DNA from: Myxococcales bacterium
GTDB taxonomy: Bacteria > Myxococcota_A > UBA9160 > UBA4427
DNA: 64,000 bases
Direction: 5' to 3'
NCBI GenBank assembly: GCA_012959805.1
Contig: DUCN01000098.1
Coordinates: 443,646-507,645 of the forward strand
A program made the position numbers and the translations under genes. Positions 1 through 9,119 of this stretch are shown piece by piece. Under the pieces are notes generated by a model. That model ran no database searches. It saw only the letters and a list, made by a program, of their open reading frames with translations, and was not told the origin of the DNA. Position 1 is the stretch's first letter. Every line of letters starts with the position of its first letter.

Positions 1-1328
1 GCCTCTTCGCTGATCACGAGGGGCGGTGTGAGTGAGAGCACTCTTCCGTCCTCGCCGGATGGTAGTAAGACGTATCCCGCGGACAGCATTGCGTGACTTG
101 CGGCAATCGAAATTTCCGGACTCGCGCATTCGATACCGAGCATGAGGCCCAGGCCGCGTATGTCGCGCACGCTCTCGACACCATTCAAGAGAGACCGCAG
201 GGTTTCAAGTGTGAGATGGCCGAGTTTCTTCGAGCGTTCCGCGAGCTGCCAGCGGTCGGCGATGTCGAGCGACGCGAGTGCGGCTGCACAGCTCGCCGGA
301 TGCCCGAGAAAGGTTTGTGTATGCAGGGCTTCGCCTTCGGACCTGGGCCAGGCCGCGAAGACTTCGTCGAGTCCGATGCATGCCGAGATGGGCATTCCTG
401 AAGCCAGACCTTTCCCGACGCAGAGTAGATCCGGCACGACCTGCTCGTGGTCGCAGGCGAAAACTGCACCCGTACGGCCGAAGCCGGTATAGATTTCATC
501 TGCGATGAGGAGCCAGCCTTTTTCGTCACAGATCGTGCGGAGCCCACGCAAAAAACCCTGGGGCGGTACGCGTTCGCCGCCACGGCCCTGCACGGGTTCG
601 ACGAGGATGGCGCCGATGGCTTCGGGATCGATGCCGCCCTTTCCCGCGCCCTCCCCCATGTCCTCGCCCCGTGCTACGCGCATCACTGCTTCGAGATCGC
701 CGTAGGGTACGAAGTGGGTTTCCGCGGGGAGTCGCGAGCGAAAGGGATCGCGAAAGTCGGAACGCCAGGTGCAGTCGAGTGCGCCGAGGGAGAGTCCATG
801 GTAGGCGCCCTCGAAGGCGAGGATTCCGGATCGACCCGTCGCGAGCATCGCGGTCTTGATCGCCGATTCGACGGCGTCTGAACCGGAGGACGAAAGTATG
901 CTGCGCACGTTAGGCGATGCATTGGCAACACCCTTTGGGTAGATTTCGGCAAGGCGTTCGAGAAGCTTGACCTTGACCCGTGGTGGATGGACGTCTCCCA
1001 TACCGTGCAGCAAACGTTCGGCTTGAGTGGCGATGGCGCGGGCGACCTCTGGATGCGCGTGGCCGACATTGCTCACGCCGAAGGCCGCAGTCAGGTCGAC
1101 GAATCGATTTCCATCCGCATCCCAGAGGTTCGCAAAGGCAGCGCGCTCCCAGAAGATTGGCGCTGGATCGAGGGCGGTCACGTTCTGACTTTCGACTCGG
1201 GCGAGGCGTACTGCTAGCGCGCGGGATTCGGGGCCTGGAATCTCGCTGCACAATTCGGGCGCGAGAGTCTCTGGAAGACTCTCCGTCGATGCGGACTCGC
1301 GGGTCACATGGCTCTGAGGCGATGACAT
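1..1328 (-). CDS. Class-III PLP-dependent aminotransferase, 3' end beyond window
   Basis: Reading the minus strand from an ATG at 1328 gives an uninterrupted frame to the window edge, about 442 residues with the C-terminus missing. Fold-type I aminotransferase landmarks are in order. First comes the N-terminal cofactor-region segment VSNVGHAHPEVARAIA, then a glycine-rich SSSGSDAVESAIKTA, then the cofactor-binding aspartate in LLIADEIYTGFGRTG. The Schiff-base lysine is in CVGKGLASGMPIS at about residue 306. The family includes GABA, ornithine and BioA-type aminotransferases. The substrate cannot be assigned from the sequence, and no biotin or arginine genes adjoin. The first ~45 residues are a low-conservation leader, so a later start is possible. 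Confidence 0.88.
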   Translation of the reverse strand, partial: MSSPQSHVTRESASTESLPETLAPELCSEIPGPESRALAVRLARVESQNVTALDPAPIFWERAAFANLWDADGNRFVDLTAAFGVSNVGHAHPEVARAIATQAERLLHGMGDVHPPRVKVKLLERLAEIYPKGVANASPNVRSILSSSGSDAVESAIKTAMLATGRSGILAFEGAYHGLSLGALDCTWRSDFRDPFRSRLPAETHFVPYGDLEAVMRVARGEDMGEGAGKGGIDPEAIGAILVEPVQGRGGERVPPQGFLRGLRTICDEKGWLLIADEIYTGFGRTGAVFACDHEQVVPDLLCVGKGLASGMPISACIGLDEVFAAWPRSEGEALHTQTFLGHPASCAAALASLDIADRWQLAERSKKLGHLTLETLRSLLNGVESVRDIRGLGLMLGIECASPEISIAASHAMLSAGYVLLPSGEDGRVLSLTPPLVISEE

Positions 1329-1509
1329 GGGGCGCAGTGTAGGGCGCGTTCGATGGGTTAGGGGAGGTCTCCGTGCGGTCCATGGCTCATCGACGACGTG
1401 TGCGTGGTGATGATCAATTCGACTGTGAGACTTGTCTTGGACAGCTTGTGAGAACAGCGGCCGTCAACACACCCTATCCTCGGTTGACCTGGAGGTCTGG
1501 GAGTCGTCG

Positions 1510-2055
1510 ATGGAGAGCGCGGGAAGGACGGGAACGGTCAGCGAGAGTGTCTATGTCGCGCTGGGTTCGAATCTGGGCGATCGGGAAAAGGCCTTTGTCG
1601 GCGCGCTTGAGGCGATCGGTACAGATCCGGACCTCCGCTTGCTCTGTGCGTCGCGGGTATTCGAAACGCCCCCGGTCGGGCCGCCGGGGCAGGGCGCCTA
1701 TCTGAATGCGGTCGTCGAACTTCACGTGGCCATTGAGCCCGGCGACTTGCTCAAGCGGCTTCATCGAATCGAGTGCGCCATGGGGCGTGACCGAAGCCAG
1801 GAGACAGTGCGTTGGGGGCCTCGAAGCCTGGATCTCGACATTCTCTTTTTCGGGGAGCGGCGCTTCGAGTCATCCGAGCTCGTGATTCCCCATCCACGTT
1901 CCCACGAGCGAAATTTCGTCATGGTCCCGATGGCAGAAATCACACCCGAATTCCTGCATCCCACGCTCGAGAAGACCATGGCCGAGATCGCGCGGTCGAT
2001 GGTCGAGCCCCTGCAGCCCTATGTCTGGTCCAGTCGCGCCAGTTGGCCGTCCTGA
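1510..2055 (+). CDS. folK: 2-amino-4-hydroxy-6-hydroxymethyldihydropteridine pyrophosphokinase
   Basis: This 181-residue cytosolic enzyme transfers pyrophosphate from ATP to 6-hydroxymethyl-7,8-dihydropterin in folate synthesis. The N-terminal YVALGSNLGDREK and the signature RWGPRSLDLDILFF, followed by IPHPRSHERNFV, are the diagnostic pterin/ATP/Mg-binding segments of the family. Length matches the usual 160-180 residues. The frame is open further upstream to 1432, but the ATG at 1510 lies just ahead of the conserved beta strand and gives the normal family length. No other folate gene is adjacent. A pterin carbinolamine dehydratase lies far away at 30.9 kb. Confidence 0.93.
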   Translation: MESAGRTGTVSESVYVALGSNLGDREKAFVGALEAIGTDPDLRLLCASRVFETPPVGPPGQGAYLNAVVELHVAIEPGDLLKRLHRIECAMGRDRSQETVRWGPRSLDLDILFFGERRFESSELVIPHPRSHERNFVMVPMAEITPEFLHPTLEKTMAEIARSMVEPLQPYVWSSRASWPS

Positions 2056-2192
2056 GGCAGGATCGAGGGGGGGCCGATTCGAGGACTGGATCTCTCCTTT
2101 GGGTCGCGCCGGCATCCAATCATCGGTGGTGTAGCCCAGTTTCTGAAAAGATACTGTCAAGGTAGGGATATTGAATCTCGATACCGGTTGTA

Positions 2193-2253
2193 GTATTCAG
2201 GAATACAGTCCGCCTGACCGGTGATTCGGTCTGGTCCCATATCTTTGGATATG
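2193..2253 (+). promoter_or_regulatory. Two inverted repeats upstream of cysH
   Basis: The 217-nt gap before cysH contains two clean dyads in a locally AT-rich stretch: GTATTC-AG-GAATAC at 2193-2206 and CATATC-TTTG-GATATG at 2238-2253. Their position 20-80 nt before the start codon suits operator sites for a sulfur-responsive repressor or activator. No regulator is encoded nearby and I do not recognise the site family, so the role is an inference. Confidence 0.35.
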
Positions 2254-2273
2254 CGGGTCTTGGAGTCCTCTCG

Positions 2274-3050
2274 ATGTCCTTACATTCAGTGGCCACTTTG
2301 GAAGAAAAATCCTTTGATAACAACATATTGGAACTAGTCGAGCGAGATACGATTGAGTCCTGGTCGGCCGAAGAGATCTTGACATGGGCAGTCGGGAAAT
2401 TTTCGGACAAGCTAACGATCGCCGCTTCCTTTGGCGCACCAGAGGGAATGGTCCTTGTGGATATGCTGCATCGATTGGATCCGGCAACGCGTGTCTTCGT
2501 GCTGGATACGGGCCGTCTCCATCCGGCGACCTATGACCTCATCGATCGGGTTCGCGATCGCTATGGGAAGTCAGTCGAGGTTGTCTTTCCCAATCATGAA
2601 GACGTCGAAAAGATGGTTCGCGAAAAGGGAATGAATCTCTTTTACGAGACCCTCAAGAATCGTCAACTCTGTTGCCAGATACGAAAGGTGCAGCCGATGC
2701 GCCGGCATCTGGCGGGCTTCGATGCCTACGTAACGGGGCTGCGCCGGGATCAGAACCTGAATCGCGCCGATACGCGAAAGGCGGTACTCGACTCCAGCCA
2801 AGGCGGGGTCATGAAGCTCAACCCCCTCGCGGATTGGACGCACGAGCGTGTCATGGATTATGTTGGACTGCATACCGTGCCGATTAATCGGCTGCATCGT
2901 GAAGGCTATCCGTCTGTTGGGTGCGAGCCCTGTACTCGCGCGGTTGGACTTGGTGATGATTTGCGGGCGGGCCGATGGTGGTGGGAGAACGATGACGTCA
3001 AGGAATGCGGCCTCCACGTGCAAGAGGAGGCCGACGGGTCGGGGATCTAG
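2274..3050 (+). CDS. cysH: Phosphoadenylyl/adenylyl-sulfate reductase
   Basis: This 258-residue enzyme reduces activated sulfate (APS or PAPS) to sulfite with thioredoxin in assimilatory sulfate reduction. The PP-loop nucleotide-binding N-terminus (TIAASFGAPEGMVLVDML) is followed by ETLKNRQLCCQIRKVQPM and YPSVGCEPCTRAVG. Together these supply the CC...CxxC cysteines that bind the [4Fe-4S] cluster of the APS-preferring bacterial and plant type. The catalytic cysteine is in the C-terminal KECGLH motif. Because the cluster cysteines are present, APS is the likely substrate, although annotation is often PAPS reductase. The gene stands alone; sulfurylase and kinase genes are not in the window. Confidence 0.93.
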   Translation: MSLHSVATLEEKSFDNNILELVERDTIESWSAEEILTWAVGKFSDKLTIAASFGAPEGMVLVDMLHRLDPATRVFVLDTGRLHPATYDLIDRVRDRYGKSVEVVFPNHEDVEKMVREKGMNLFYETLKNRQLCCQIRKVQPMRRHLAGFDAYVTGLRRDQNLNRADTRKAVLDSSQGGVMKLNPLADWTHERVMDYVGLHTVPINRLHREGYPSVGCEPCTRAVGLGDDLRAGRWWWENDDVKECGLHVQEEADGSGI

Positions 3051-3200
3051 CAGGCTTCTAGACCGGCCAGACTGGTGATGCCCCCCGAAGGGTGCGCTGG
3101 CAGCGTTCAGATCGCTGACGCGGCCCGCTCGGGCTTGGCTCGGCCCCGCGGACTCAAGGGATTTGTTGAAGTGCCGATCATGAGGTGACTGTTTCGAGCG

Positions 3201-3596
3201 GTGGCCGAGTCGGCTTCCGCTCGCAGCCGAGGTCACCGCTTGAGTCTTCGCACGACCCTCTCGAACCGGATCATCAGCCTTGGCGGCGTGGTTTGCCTGG
3301 GCATGAGCTTTGCGCTTTTGCCAGCGGGTGTGAACGTTGTTCGCGCAGAGGGTGGGGCGGAGAAACTCATCAGCGTCGATCCGCTTCTGGTCGCCACCGA
3401 GCCGATTGTTATGACTGCATTGCCGGATGAAGCTGCACCTGGTTCGGCCAAAGGCGCGGACAGGATCCGCCCGGGTGTGTCGGCGCAGGAGACGCCGTCC
3501 GGCGTGACCGTGCTGAATACGCGCGGCTACAACTATGGTCCACCGCCTGCCGAGATTGATCCCGCCGCGATGCAGCGCGAAGGGCGGAAGCGCTAG
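3201..3596 (+). CDS. Small secreted protein of unknown function
   Basis: This is a 131-residue frame starting with GTG at 3201; a TTG at 3240 is an alternative. A basic N-terminus (RTTLSNR) precedes a hydrophobic stretch (SLGGVVCLGMSFALLPAG) and an Ala-rich cleavage-like site VVRAEGG, which together look like a Sec signal peptide. The mature part is short, proline-rich and without a recognisable domain; it contains VLNTRGYNYGPPPAEIDP. It lies between cysH and a histidine kinase with no evident operon partner. I cannot assign a function. Confidence 0.55.
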   Translation: MAESASARSRGHRLSLRTTLSNRIISLGGVVCLGMSFALLPAGVNVVRAEGGAEKLISVDPLLVATEPIVMTALPDEAAPGSAKGADRIRPGVSAQETPSGVTVLNTRGYNYGPPPAEIDPAAMQREGRKR

Positions 3597-3763
3597 CCCG
3601 TCGAGAGCCCGCCGCCTGGGCATCTGCCCAAACGCAATCTGGACGACCATTTAGATCGAACTCGCATCCCCGTCCCCAATCCACTGTGCTGCCTGTCGTG
3701 GGCTAGGCTTGTCCCGCTTCCGATTAGCCCTGCGCCGGCCGATCCGAGAGAGGCCCGGGCCGA

Positions 3764-6325
3764 ATGGATTCGAAAGTCATCAAGCGGGGGAGACAGCTCA
3801 CCGGAAGCTTTGCGACGCTTTGGGCGTTGCTCGCGATCGCGCTGTCCGTCTATACCCTGGCGTCCCCGCGTAGCGGTCCGCAGCTGCCGGTTCAGACTTC
3901 GATCATCGCTGGCGTCGCTGTTGTTCACGGGATGGGTGAATCGGCGGCAGAGGCGGGAGTCGAAATCGGCGACCACCTAGTGAGTATCGATGGTGTTCCA
4001 GTCATTCAGGTCTTGTGGAAGTCGACGCTGAACGCGGGCGTGATCGGTGAGTATCAGTTTCAGAAACCCGACGGATCTCTTTTGGTGGCCTCGCTCATCC
4101 CAGCGACCGGAGAAGAGGTCGAAAAGTCTCGCGACTCTCTGATTAACCTCAGCCTGCTCTTGGTGAGTTCTCTTTACCTCGTTGTTGCCCTGGTCGTCTG
4201 GTGGACGCGACAGGCCAGCGCTGAGGCCTGGGCACTCCTTCTCTATTGCTCGACGATGTCCGTGTTGATCTCGAGTTCGATTCGCGTCGATCTTATTCCA
4301 TGGGCGGCGACCCGGGTGATTGCGACGCTCCCTTTTCTGGGTGCGACGACTTTCCATCTCTTCACGACCTATCCGATTGAACCTCGATGGGTGATGAAGA
4401 GACCGAGAATTCGGATCATCCCCTACGTGATCGCCGGTGCGATCCTGTTGGCCATCGTCTCCCAATCCTTCATGGGAATCCCAGCGAAATGGATTGGTAC
4501 GACGGCATTCATGTATGGGGTCGGTCTCTCGGCCTTTTCCGTGGGAATTCTCGCATTGGGCCGCCGTCAGGCGCGCGAGGCAGGCATCGGGGACCGAGCC
4601 GATTTGATGTTGGCGGCAGGGCTCGTCAGTCTTTTGCCTGCGTTGCTCGCGCTCATCGTCGAGTGGTTCATTCCGACCGCGCTGCCTTGGTATCTGGCAT
4701 TGCTTTGGGTTGGCTTCTTCCCGCTCGCCGTGGGCTACGGGATGGTTCGTCGGCAGCTCTTCGAATTTCGCCTCGCGGCCCGATCTTCGGCGGCCTATGG
4801 CGCTGCGACCCTCGCAATTACCGGTATTTTCGCCTTCATGATCACCTTCGCCGACGAGCTCGTGTCTCGCTACGGCGTCAACGTGCGCAGCGTTCAGGTT
4901 GTTCTGCTCTTCCTCGCGATTCTTGCTTTCAATCCCTTGCGTGAACGGATGCAGGGGTTGGTCGACAATTTCTTTGATCGGGACCGATCGCGCTATCGGC
5001 TCGCTGTTCGAGAAATATCGGAAGCCATGGTGTCGATGCTGTCTACGCGCGAGATTTGCGATCGGATTCTCGTTGCCTTGACGGACACAATGGGGGTGTC
5101 TCGCGCGATGGTTTTGTTATTCGATGAGAATGATCGCGTATTGCGCGCTTCAGCATGGCGTGGGGACTGGGATCAGGATGACATCGATATTGAGATCTCC
5201 TCCGAACACCCGCTCTGGAAGCATCTCTGGATGCGGCGCGAGGAACTTGCTCGTTCCGATTTTGATGACGACCCAGATTCCGAAAAGAGAGAGAGCTGTT
5301 GGGATATCTATGACACGCTCGAGGTCGAGCTGCTCGTTCCGATTCTCTTCGGTGTCGATCTGTTAGGTGTGATTGCGGTCGGTCGAAAGCTCTCGGGTGA
5401 GCGATTGGCCACGGACGATCGTGAGCTCTTGCGAACGCTGGCGAATCAAAGTTCGATTGCGATCGAAAATGCGAAGGCATTCGATGAGATCGCGAAGCTG
5501 AACGAGAGCCTTGAAGGGCGAGTCGAATCTCGAACAAGAGAGCTGCAAGAGGCCCAGGGCCAGCTGATGCAGAGCGAGAAGATGAAGAGCCTGGGGCAGC
5601 TCGTCGCGGGCGTTGCACACGAGCTGAACAACCCCATCGGTTTCGTACACGCGAACTTGCAGCTTCTCGGCGAGTTCATCGAAAAACTCGTCGAAGCGCA
5701 GGAAACCGGAGGCGATGCGACGCGATATCGAGAGGCGATCACGAAGCTTCTCTCGAGAAGCCGTGAGGGGACAGAAAGAGTCAAACAGATCGTTCAGGAG
5801 CTTCGAACCTTCTCGCGAATGGATCAGGCCGACCTCCAGATGGCCCAACTAACAGATGAAATCGATCGAACTCTCGCATTGATGGAGCCACGCTTCAAAG
5901 GCAATATCGAAGTCGTTCGAGAATATCAGCCTCTTCCAGACGTCTCCTGCTATCCGGGCCAGCTCAACCAGGTCTTTCTCAATCTATTGATGAACGCATG
6001 CGACGTACTCGATGAGGGAGGAACCATTACGATTCGAGCCACGCCGACCGAAGACGGCGTCCATCTCGAGTTCGAAGACTCGGGTCCCGGAATTCCCGTC
6101 GATGTGCAGAGGCGAATTTTCGATCCATTCTTCACGACGAAAGACGTTGGGAAGGGGACCGGCCTAGGCTTGTCCCTCTCTTACGGAATCATCGAACGCC
6201 ATGGAGGCCGAATCCAGATTCGTTCTGAGGCAGGTCATGGTGCGGTCTTCGAGATCGATTTGCCCCTGGTCGCGCCAGAGCCGGCTTCTCTCGATGGGCC
6301 TACATCAGAATCGGCACCTGCCTGA
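3764..6325 (+). CDS. Membrane sensor histidine kinase with PDZ-like, multi-TM and GAF regions
   Basis: This is an 853-residue sensor kinase. One TM helix (about 15-34) is followed by a PDZ-like extracytoplasmic segment (about 45-112, with EAGVEIGDHLVSIDGVPV). A series of TM helices runs from about 122 to 380, then a GAF-type domain (about 425-560), a coiled coil, and the HisKA dimerisation domain. The phospho-acceptor is H619 in GVAHELNNPIGFV. The HATPase_c domain shows an N box (NLLMNACDVLDEG), G1 (EDSGPGIP), F box and G2 (GKGTGLGLSLSYGII). No receiver domain is attached and no response regulator is adjacent, so its partner is unknown. The PDZ-like part could sense periplasmic peptides or protein state. 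Confidence 0.92.
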   Translation: MDSKVIKRGRQLTGSFATLWALLAIALSVYTLASPRSGPQLPVQTSIIAGVAVVHGMGESAAEAGVEIGDHLVSIDGVPVIQVLWKSTLNAGVIGEYQFQKPDGSLLVASLIPATGEEVEKSRDSLINLSLLLVSSLYLVVALVVWWTRQASAEAWALLLYCSTMSVLISSSIRVDLIPWAATRVIATLPFLGATTFHLFTTYPIEPRWVMKRPRIRIIPYVIAGAILLAIVSQSFMGIPAKWIGTTAFMYGVGLSAFSVGILALGRRQAREAGIGDRADLMLAAGLVSLLPALLALIVEWFIPTALPWYLALLWVGFFPLAVGYGMVRRQLFEFRLAARSSAAYGAATLAITGIFAFMITFADELVSRYGVNVRSVQVVLLFLAILAFNPLRERMQGLVDNFFDRDRSRYRLAVREISEAMVSMLSTREICDRILVALTDTMGVSRAMVLLFDENDRVLRASAWRGDWDQDDIDIEISSEHPLWKHLWMRREELARSDFDDDPDSEKRESCWDIYDTLEVELLVPILFGVDLLGVIAVGRKLSGERLATDDRELLRTLANQSSIAIENAKAFDEIAKLNESLEGRVESRTRELQEAQGQLMQSEKMKSLGQLVAGVAHELNNPIGFVHANLQLLGEFIEKLVEAQETGGDATRYREAITKLLSRSREGTERVKQIVQELRTFSRMDQADLQMAQLTDEIDRTLALMEPRFKGNIEVVREYQPLPDVSCYPGQLNQVFLNLLMNACDVLDEGGTITIRATPTEDGVHLEFEDSGPGIPVDVQRRIFDPFFTTKDVGKGTGLGLSLSYGIIERHGGRIQIRSEAGHGAVFEIDLPLVAPEPASLDGPTSESAPA

Positions 6326-6401
6326 TCCCTGATCGAAACCCGCGTTCGAGATCGTCAAATTGACCCGCTAGACTCAATCGCCCGCAACGAGGAGAAATTG
6401 A

Positions 6402-7442
6402 ATGAAGTTGGGAATCATCTCCGGCTACTCGCCTGCCACCATGAGCATTCCGATGGATCTGATTCACGAGGCCGAGCGACTCGGATTCTCATCCGTTTGG
6501 ACGGCTGAAGCCTGGGGTTCGGATGCCGTATCGCCGGCTGCCTGGATTCTTGCGCAAACCGAGAAGATCAATGTCGGAACGGCAATCATGCAGATGCCGG
6601 GACGCTCGCCCGCGATGACGGCGATGACCGCAATGACGCTCTATGCGCTCTCGGGTGGACGATTCATTCTTGGGCTAGGCCCATCCGGGCCTCAGGTGGT
6701 CGAGGGTTGGCACGGTGTGGCATACGGAAAGCCGCTGACACGAACCAAGGAATACATCTCGATCATTCGAAAAATTCTCGAGCGCAAAGAGCGACTCGAG
6801 CATGAGGGATTCCATTATCAGATTCCTTTCCGTGGCGAAGGCTCGAGCGGCCTAGGAAAGCCGCTGAAGAGTATCTTGCACGGGGATCCTGCCCTTCAAA
6901 TCTACACAGCATCGATTTCGCCTAATGGAATGGAATGTGCCGGGGAGGTATCCGATGGCGTATTCCCGGTCTGGATGAACCCTGAGCGATACGACGTTTT
7001 CGAGGAGTCACTCGAACGGGGATTTTCAAAGGCCGGCGGTGGCAAGTCCCTCGATGACTTCGATATCGCACCATTCTGCACCGTCATCATGGGCGACGAT
7101 CTAGAGGCCTGCCGAATGCCGGTCAAGCACAACATGGCGCTCTATATCGGAGGCATGGGTGCGCGGGACAAGAATTTCTACAACGACTACGCAAAACGTC
7201 TTGGGTATGAAGAAGCGGCGAAGACCATCCAGGATCTATTTCTGGCCGGAAAGAAGGGTGACGCGGCGGCGGCAGTACCCGACGCACTGGTTGATGATGT
7301 CGCGCTAGTCGGTCCGGAGGATCGAATTCGCGACCGCCTTCAAGCGTGGAAAGAAGCTGGAAAGAAGAAGCATGTTGGTTCGCTGCTCGCGGGAACCGGC
7401 GACGCAAAGGCTCTACGTGTGCTGGCAGAAGAGCTTCTCTAG
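6402..7442 (+). CDS. LLM-class flavin/F420-dependent oxidoreductase
   Basis: This 346-residue protein belongs to the bacterial luciferase-like superfamily (TIM barrel), whose members use FMN or coenzyme F420. The N-terminus MKLGIISGYSP and the segment LGFSSVWTAEAWGSDAVSP are typical. LALSGGR-type residues (LYALSGGRFILGLGPSGPQVVEG) and a central ASISPNGMECAGEVSDGVFPVW support the F420-binding subgroup. The ATG at 6402 has a good ribosome site (GAGGAG, 7 nt upstream). The substrate is unknown. F420 use is an inference, because no F420 biosynthesis gene is in the window. Confidence 0.88.
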   Translation: MKLGIISGYSPATMSIPMDLIHEAERLGFSSVWTAEAWGSDAVSPAAWILAQTEKINVGTAIMQMPGRSPAMTAMTAMTLYALSGGRFILGLGPSGPQVVEGWHGVAYGKPLTRTKEYISIIRKILERKERLEHEGFHYQIPFRGEGSSGLGKPLKSILHGDPALQIYTASISPNGMECAGEVSDGVFPVWMNPERYDVFEESLERGFSKAGGGKSLDDFDIAPFCTVIMGDDLEACRMPVKHNMALYIGGMGARDKNFYNDYAKRLGYEEAAKTIQDLFLAGKKGDAAAAVPDALVDDVALVGPEDRIRDRLQAWKEAGKKKHVGSLLAGTGDAKALRVLAEELL

Positions 7443-7470
7443 CTCCAGTACGGGTCGAGCCGTCCGTTGA

Positions 7471-7995
7471 TCAGGCGTCGGCTTCGCAATATTTTTGAAC
7501 CTGGCGAAGTGTCGCGTCGACGTACTCAATGATGATCTTTTGCACATCGAGTCGTTCGACGACTTCTCCGATGACGGCTATTCGATTGTGCGCAACCAGC
7601 TTCATGCTCAGTTGAGTTCGGGGCCCGTTGCCATCGTCTTCTCGACGCAGCATCAAAGTTTGATCGAAACGCATCGATCCGATAGAGATCCGGCTGACAC
7701 GCCTCTCGGTTGGTTCGTCGGCGAGGGTCTCGTCATGCATCACGAGCGGGACTCCACCCAGCCGGAACCGCCACTTCGTGACGCTGGACGAGCGACGCTC
7801 GTTGGTTCGGTTGGGAGAGGATGGCCTAACGCGTGGTCGGGTTCTGTTGGCGCCTTGGTTGGCCCCATGACTAACGGATTCAACGATGCCCAGGACGCGA
7901 TCGTCCCAGGTGACTCGTTCGTTGGGATCGGTGAGTGCTTGCCAAACCCGTTCGGTTGGCGCGCCGATCGTCGCTGAAAGCGCAACGGTGATCAA
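7471..7995 (-). CDS. SRPBCC family (polyketide cyclase/START-like) protein
   Basis: This 174-residue protein has the helix-grip fold signature of the SRPBCC superfamily. The N-terminal strand ITVALSATIGAPTERVWQALTDPNERVTWDD is the typical family opening, and the C-terminal helix (LDVQKIIIEYVDATLRQVQKY) closes the ligand cavity. Start choice: an in-frame TAG lies directly upstream, so the TTG at 7995, preceded by GAGGAG at about 10 nt, is the only plausible full-length start. Such proteins bind lipids or aromatic ligands; the ligand here is unknown. It converges on the luciferase-like gene. Confidence 0.75.
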   Translation of the reverse strand: MITVALSATIGAPTERVWQALTDPNERVTWDDRVLGIVESVSHGANQGANRTRPRVRPSSPNRTNERRSSSVTKWRFRLGGVPLVMHDETLADEPTERRVSRISIGSMRFDQTLMLRREDDGNGPRTQLSMKLVAHNRIAVIGEVVERLDVQKIIIEYVDATLRQVQKYCEADA

Positions 7996-8092
7996 TTCAA
8001 ACTAAGCTCCTCGCCGGAAAGCATGCGTTCTCGACGGTGCTCTGGCAAGCGGAGAATTTTCCTCTCGCAGGGCTAGGGGAAAGACCGGGTGC

Positions 8093-8993
8093 CTAATCGG
8101 TCTCCGTGCATTCTTCGATTCGATCGCGGTCATCTTGCTTGGCCGAGTAGAGCGTGCGGTCCGTGCGTTCGACCACGTCATGCCAGGTGCCGAGAAAAGC
8201 AGTTTGGCGAGAGAAAGCGTGGGTGTGTCCGATCGACATGGTGACGAAGTCGTTCGTTGGAGATTGCGGGTGAGGGATTTTCAGGGCAGCCATTTTGTTG
8301 CGAATCGGATCGGCGATGAGCATGGCGCCCTCACCACTGGTTTCCGGAAGGGCGGCAAGAAACTCTTCACCCCCGTATCGATCGGTTGACTCGACGATGC
8401 GGACGCTGTCTTTGAGGGCGGCACCAATATCCTTCAGAATCGCATCGCATCGCCCCGCAGAAGCCCTTGAGAGTCATTGAAGAGCTTGAAATGATCGATG
8501 TCCAGAACGATCACCGAGTACCGGCTTCAATACTACTGACAGAGAGAGCCGAGTTCGCCGAGTTTTGCGGCCATGGAGCCGCGGTTCGTGCTGTCACGGC
8601 GGTTTCCAGATCTCGGCCTCGACCCTCGAGCGCCCGGTTCATGGCTCTCTGGAGATCTGTTAGGTTGACGATGCCAGCGAGCGAGTCCTTGCCATCGACA
8701 ATGGGGACGCGTCTAAATCCGAGTGCCTTCATGACCTGAATGACTTCGCCCATGCACTCCGATTCGGCGAGTGTGTGCACGGGGGTTGCCTTGATGTCGC
8801 CAGCGCATAAGCCATCGAAGGAATCACCCGCGAGCGTTCTCTCGAGAATGGTCACGACGCCCCGTTCCGATATCACACCAACCGAAACACCCTCGTCGCA
8901 AACGATGAAGGCGCTCTGGGGACTGGAATACATGTAGGAGACAACTTGGCCATCGAGGCTCCCGTCGTCTCCATGCCAGATGTCTTGATTCAT
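8093..8993 (-). pseudogene. Decayed CBS-domain diguanylate cyclase (GGDEF)
   Basis: The minus strand first encodes an intact CBS pair from the ATG at 8993 (VGVISERGVVTILE ... GFRRVPIVDGKDSLAGIVNL). The GGDEF domain that should follow is broken in three ways. The stretch normally holding the DGLTG motif is missing where the CBS frame meets the NRGSMAAKLGEL frame. In-frame TAG (8533-8535) and TGA (8527-8529) codons interrupt that frame. Three tandem copies of the pentamer ATCGC (8439-8453) shift the frame, and two copies would restore it. The remnants YSVIVLDIDHFKLFND, the active-site RYGGEEF (about 8360-8380) and the C-terminal TLYSAKQDDRDRI are clear. The CBS part may still be translated as a 160-residue protein. 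Confidence 0.85.
8439..8453. repeat. Pentanucleotide tandem repeat (ATCGC)x3 inside GGDEF remnant
   Basis: Three exact copies of ATCGC (GCGAT on the coding strand) sit in the GGDEF coding region. With two copies the reading frame passes from the LLRGDA segment into ILKDIGAAL as in normal GGDEF proteins. The third copy creates the frameshift. Slipped-strand duplication is the simplest origin. Confidence 0.8.
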
Positions 8994-9119
8994 GAAGCCA
9001 GAAATTGACTGATCAATCGTGGCAAGCGGGCTCGGCTCGCTTCTTTGGTCGTCGAAAAATTATCGGCTGAGCTTGATGTTGGACTGGAGGTGGAACATCG
9101 GAGCGACTCGCGATTGAAC

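Noticed and set aside
2571-3650. 359-residue minus-strand frame
   Set aside because: It is antisense to most of cysH and the secreted-protein gene, with no domain and an Arg/His-rich composition typical of shadow frames.
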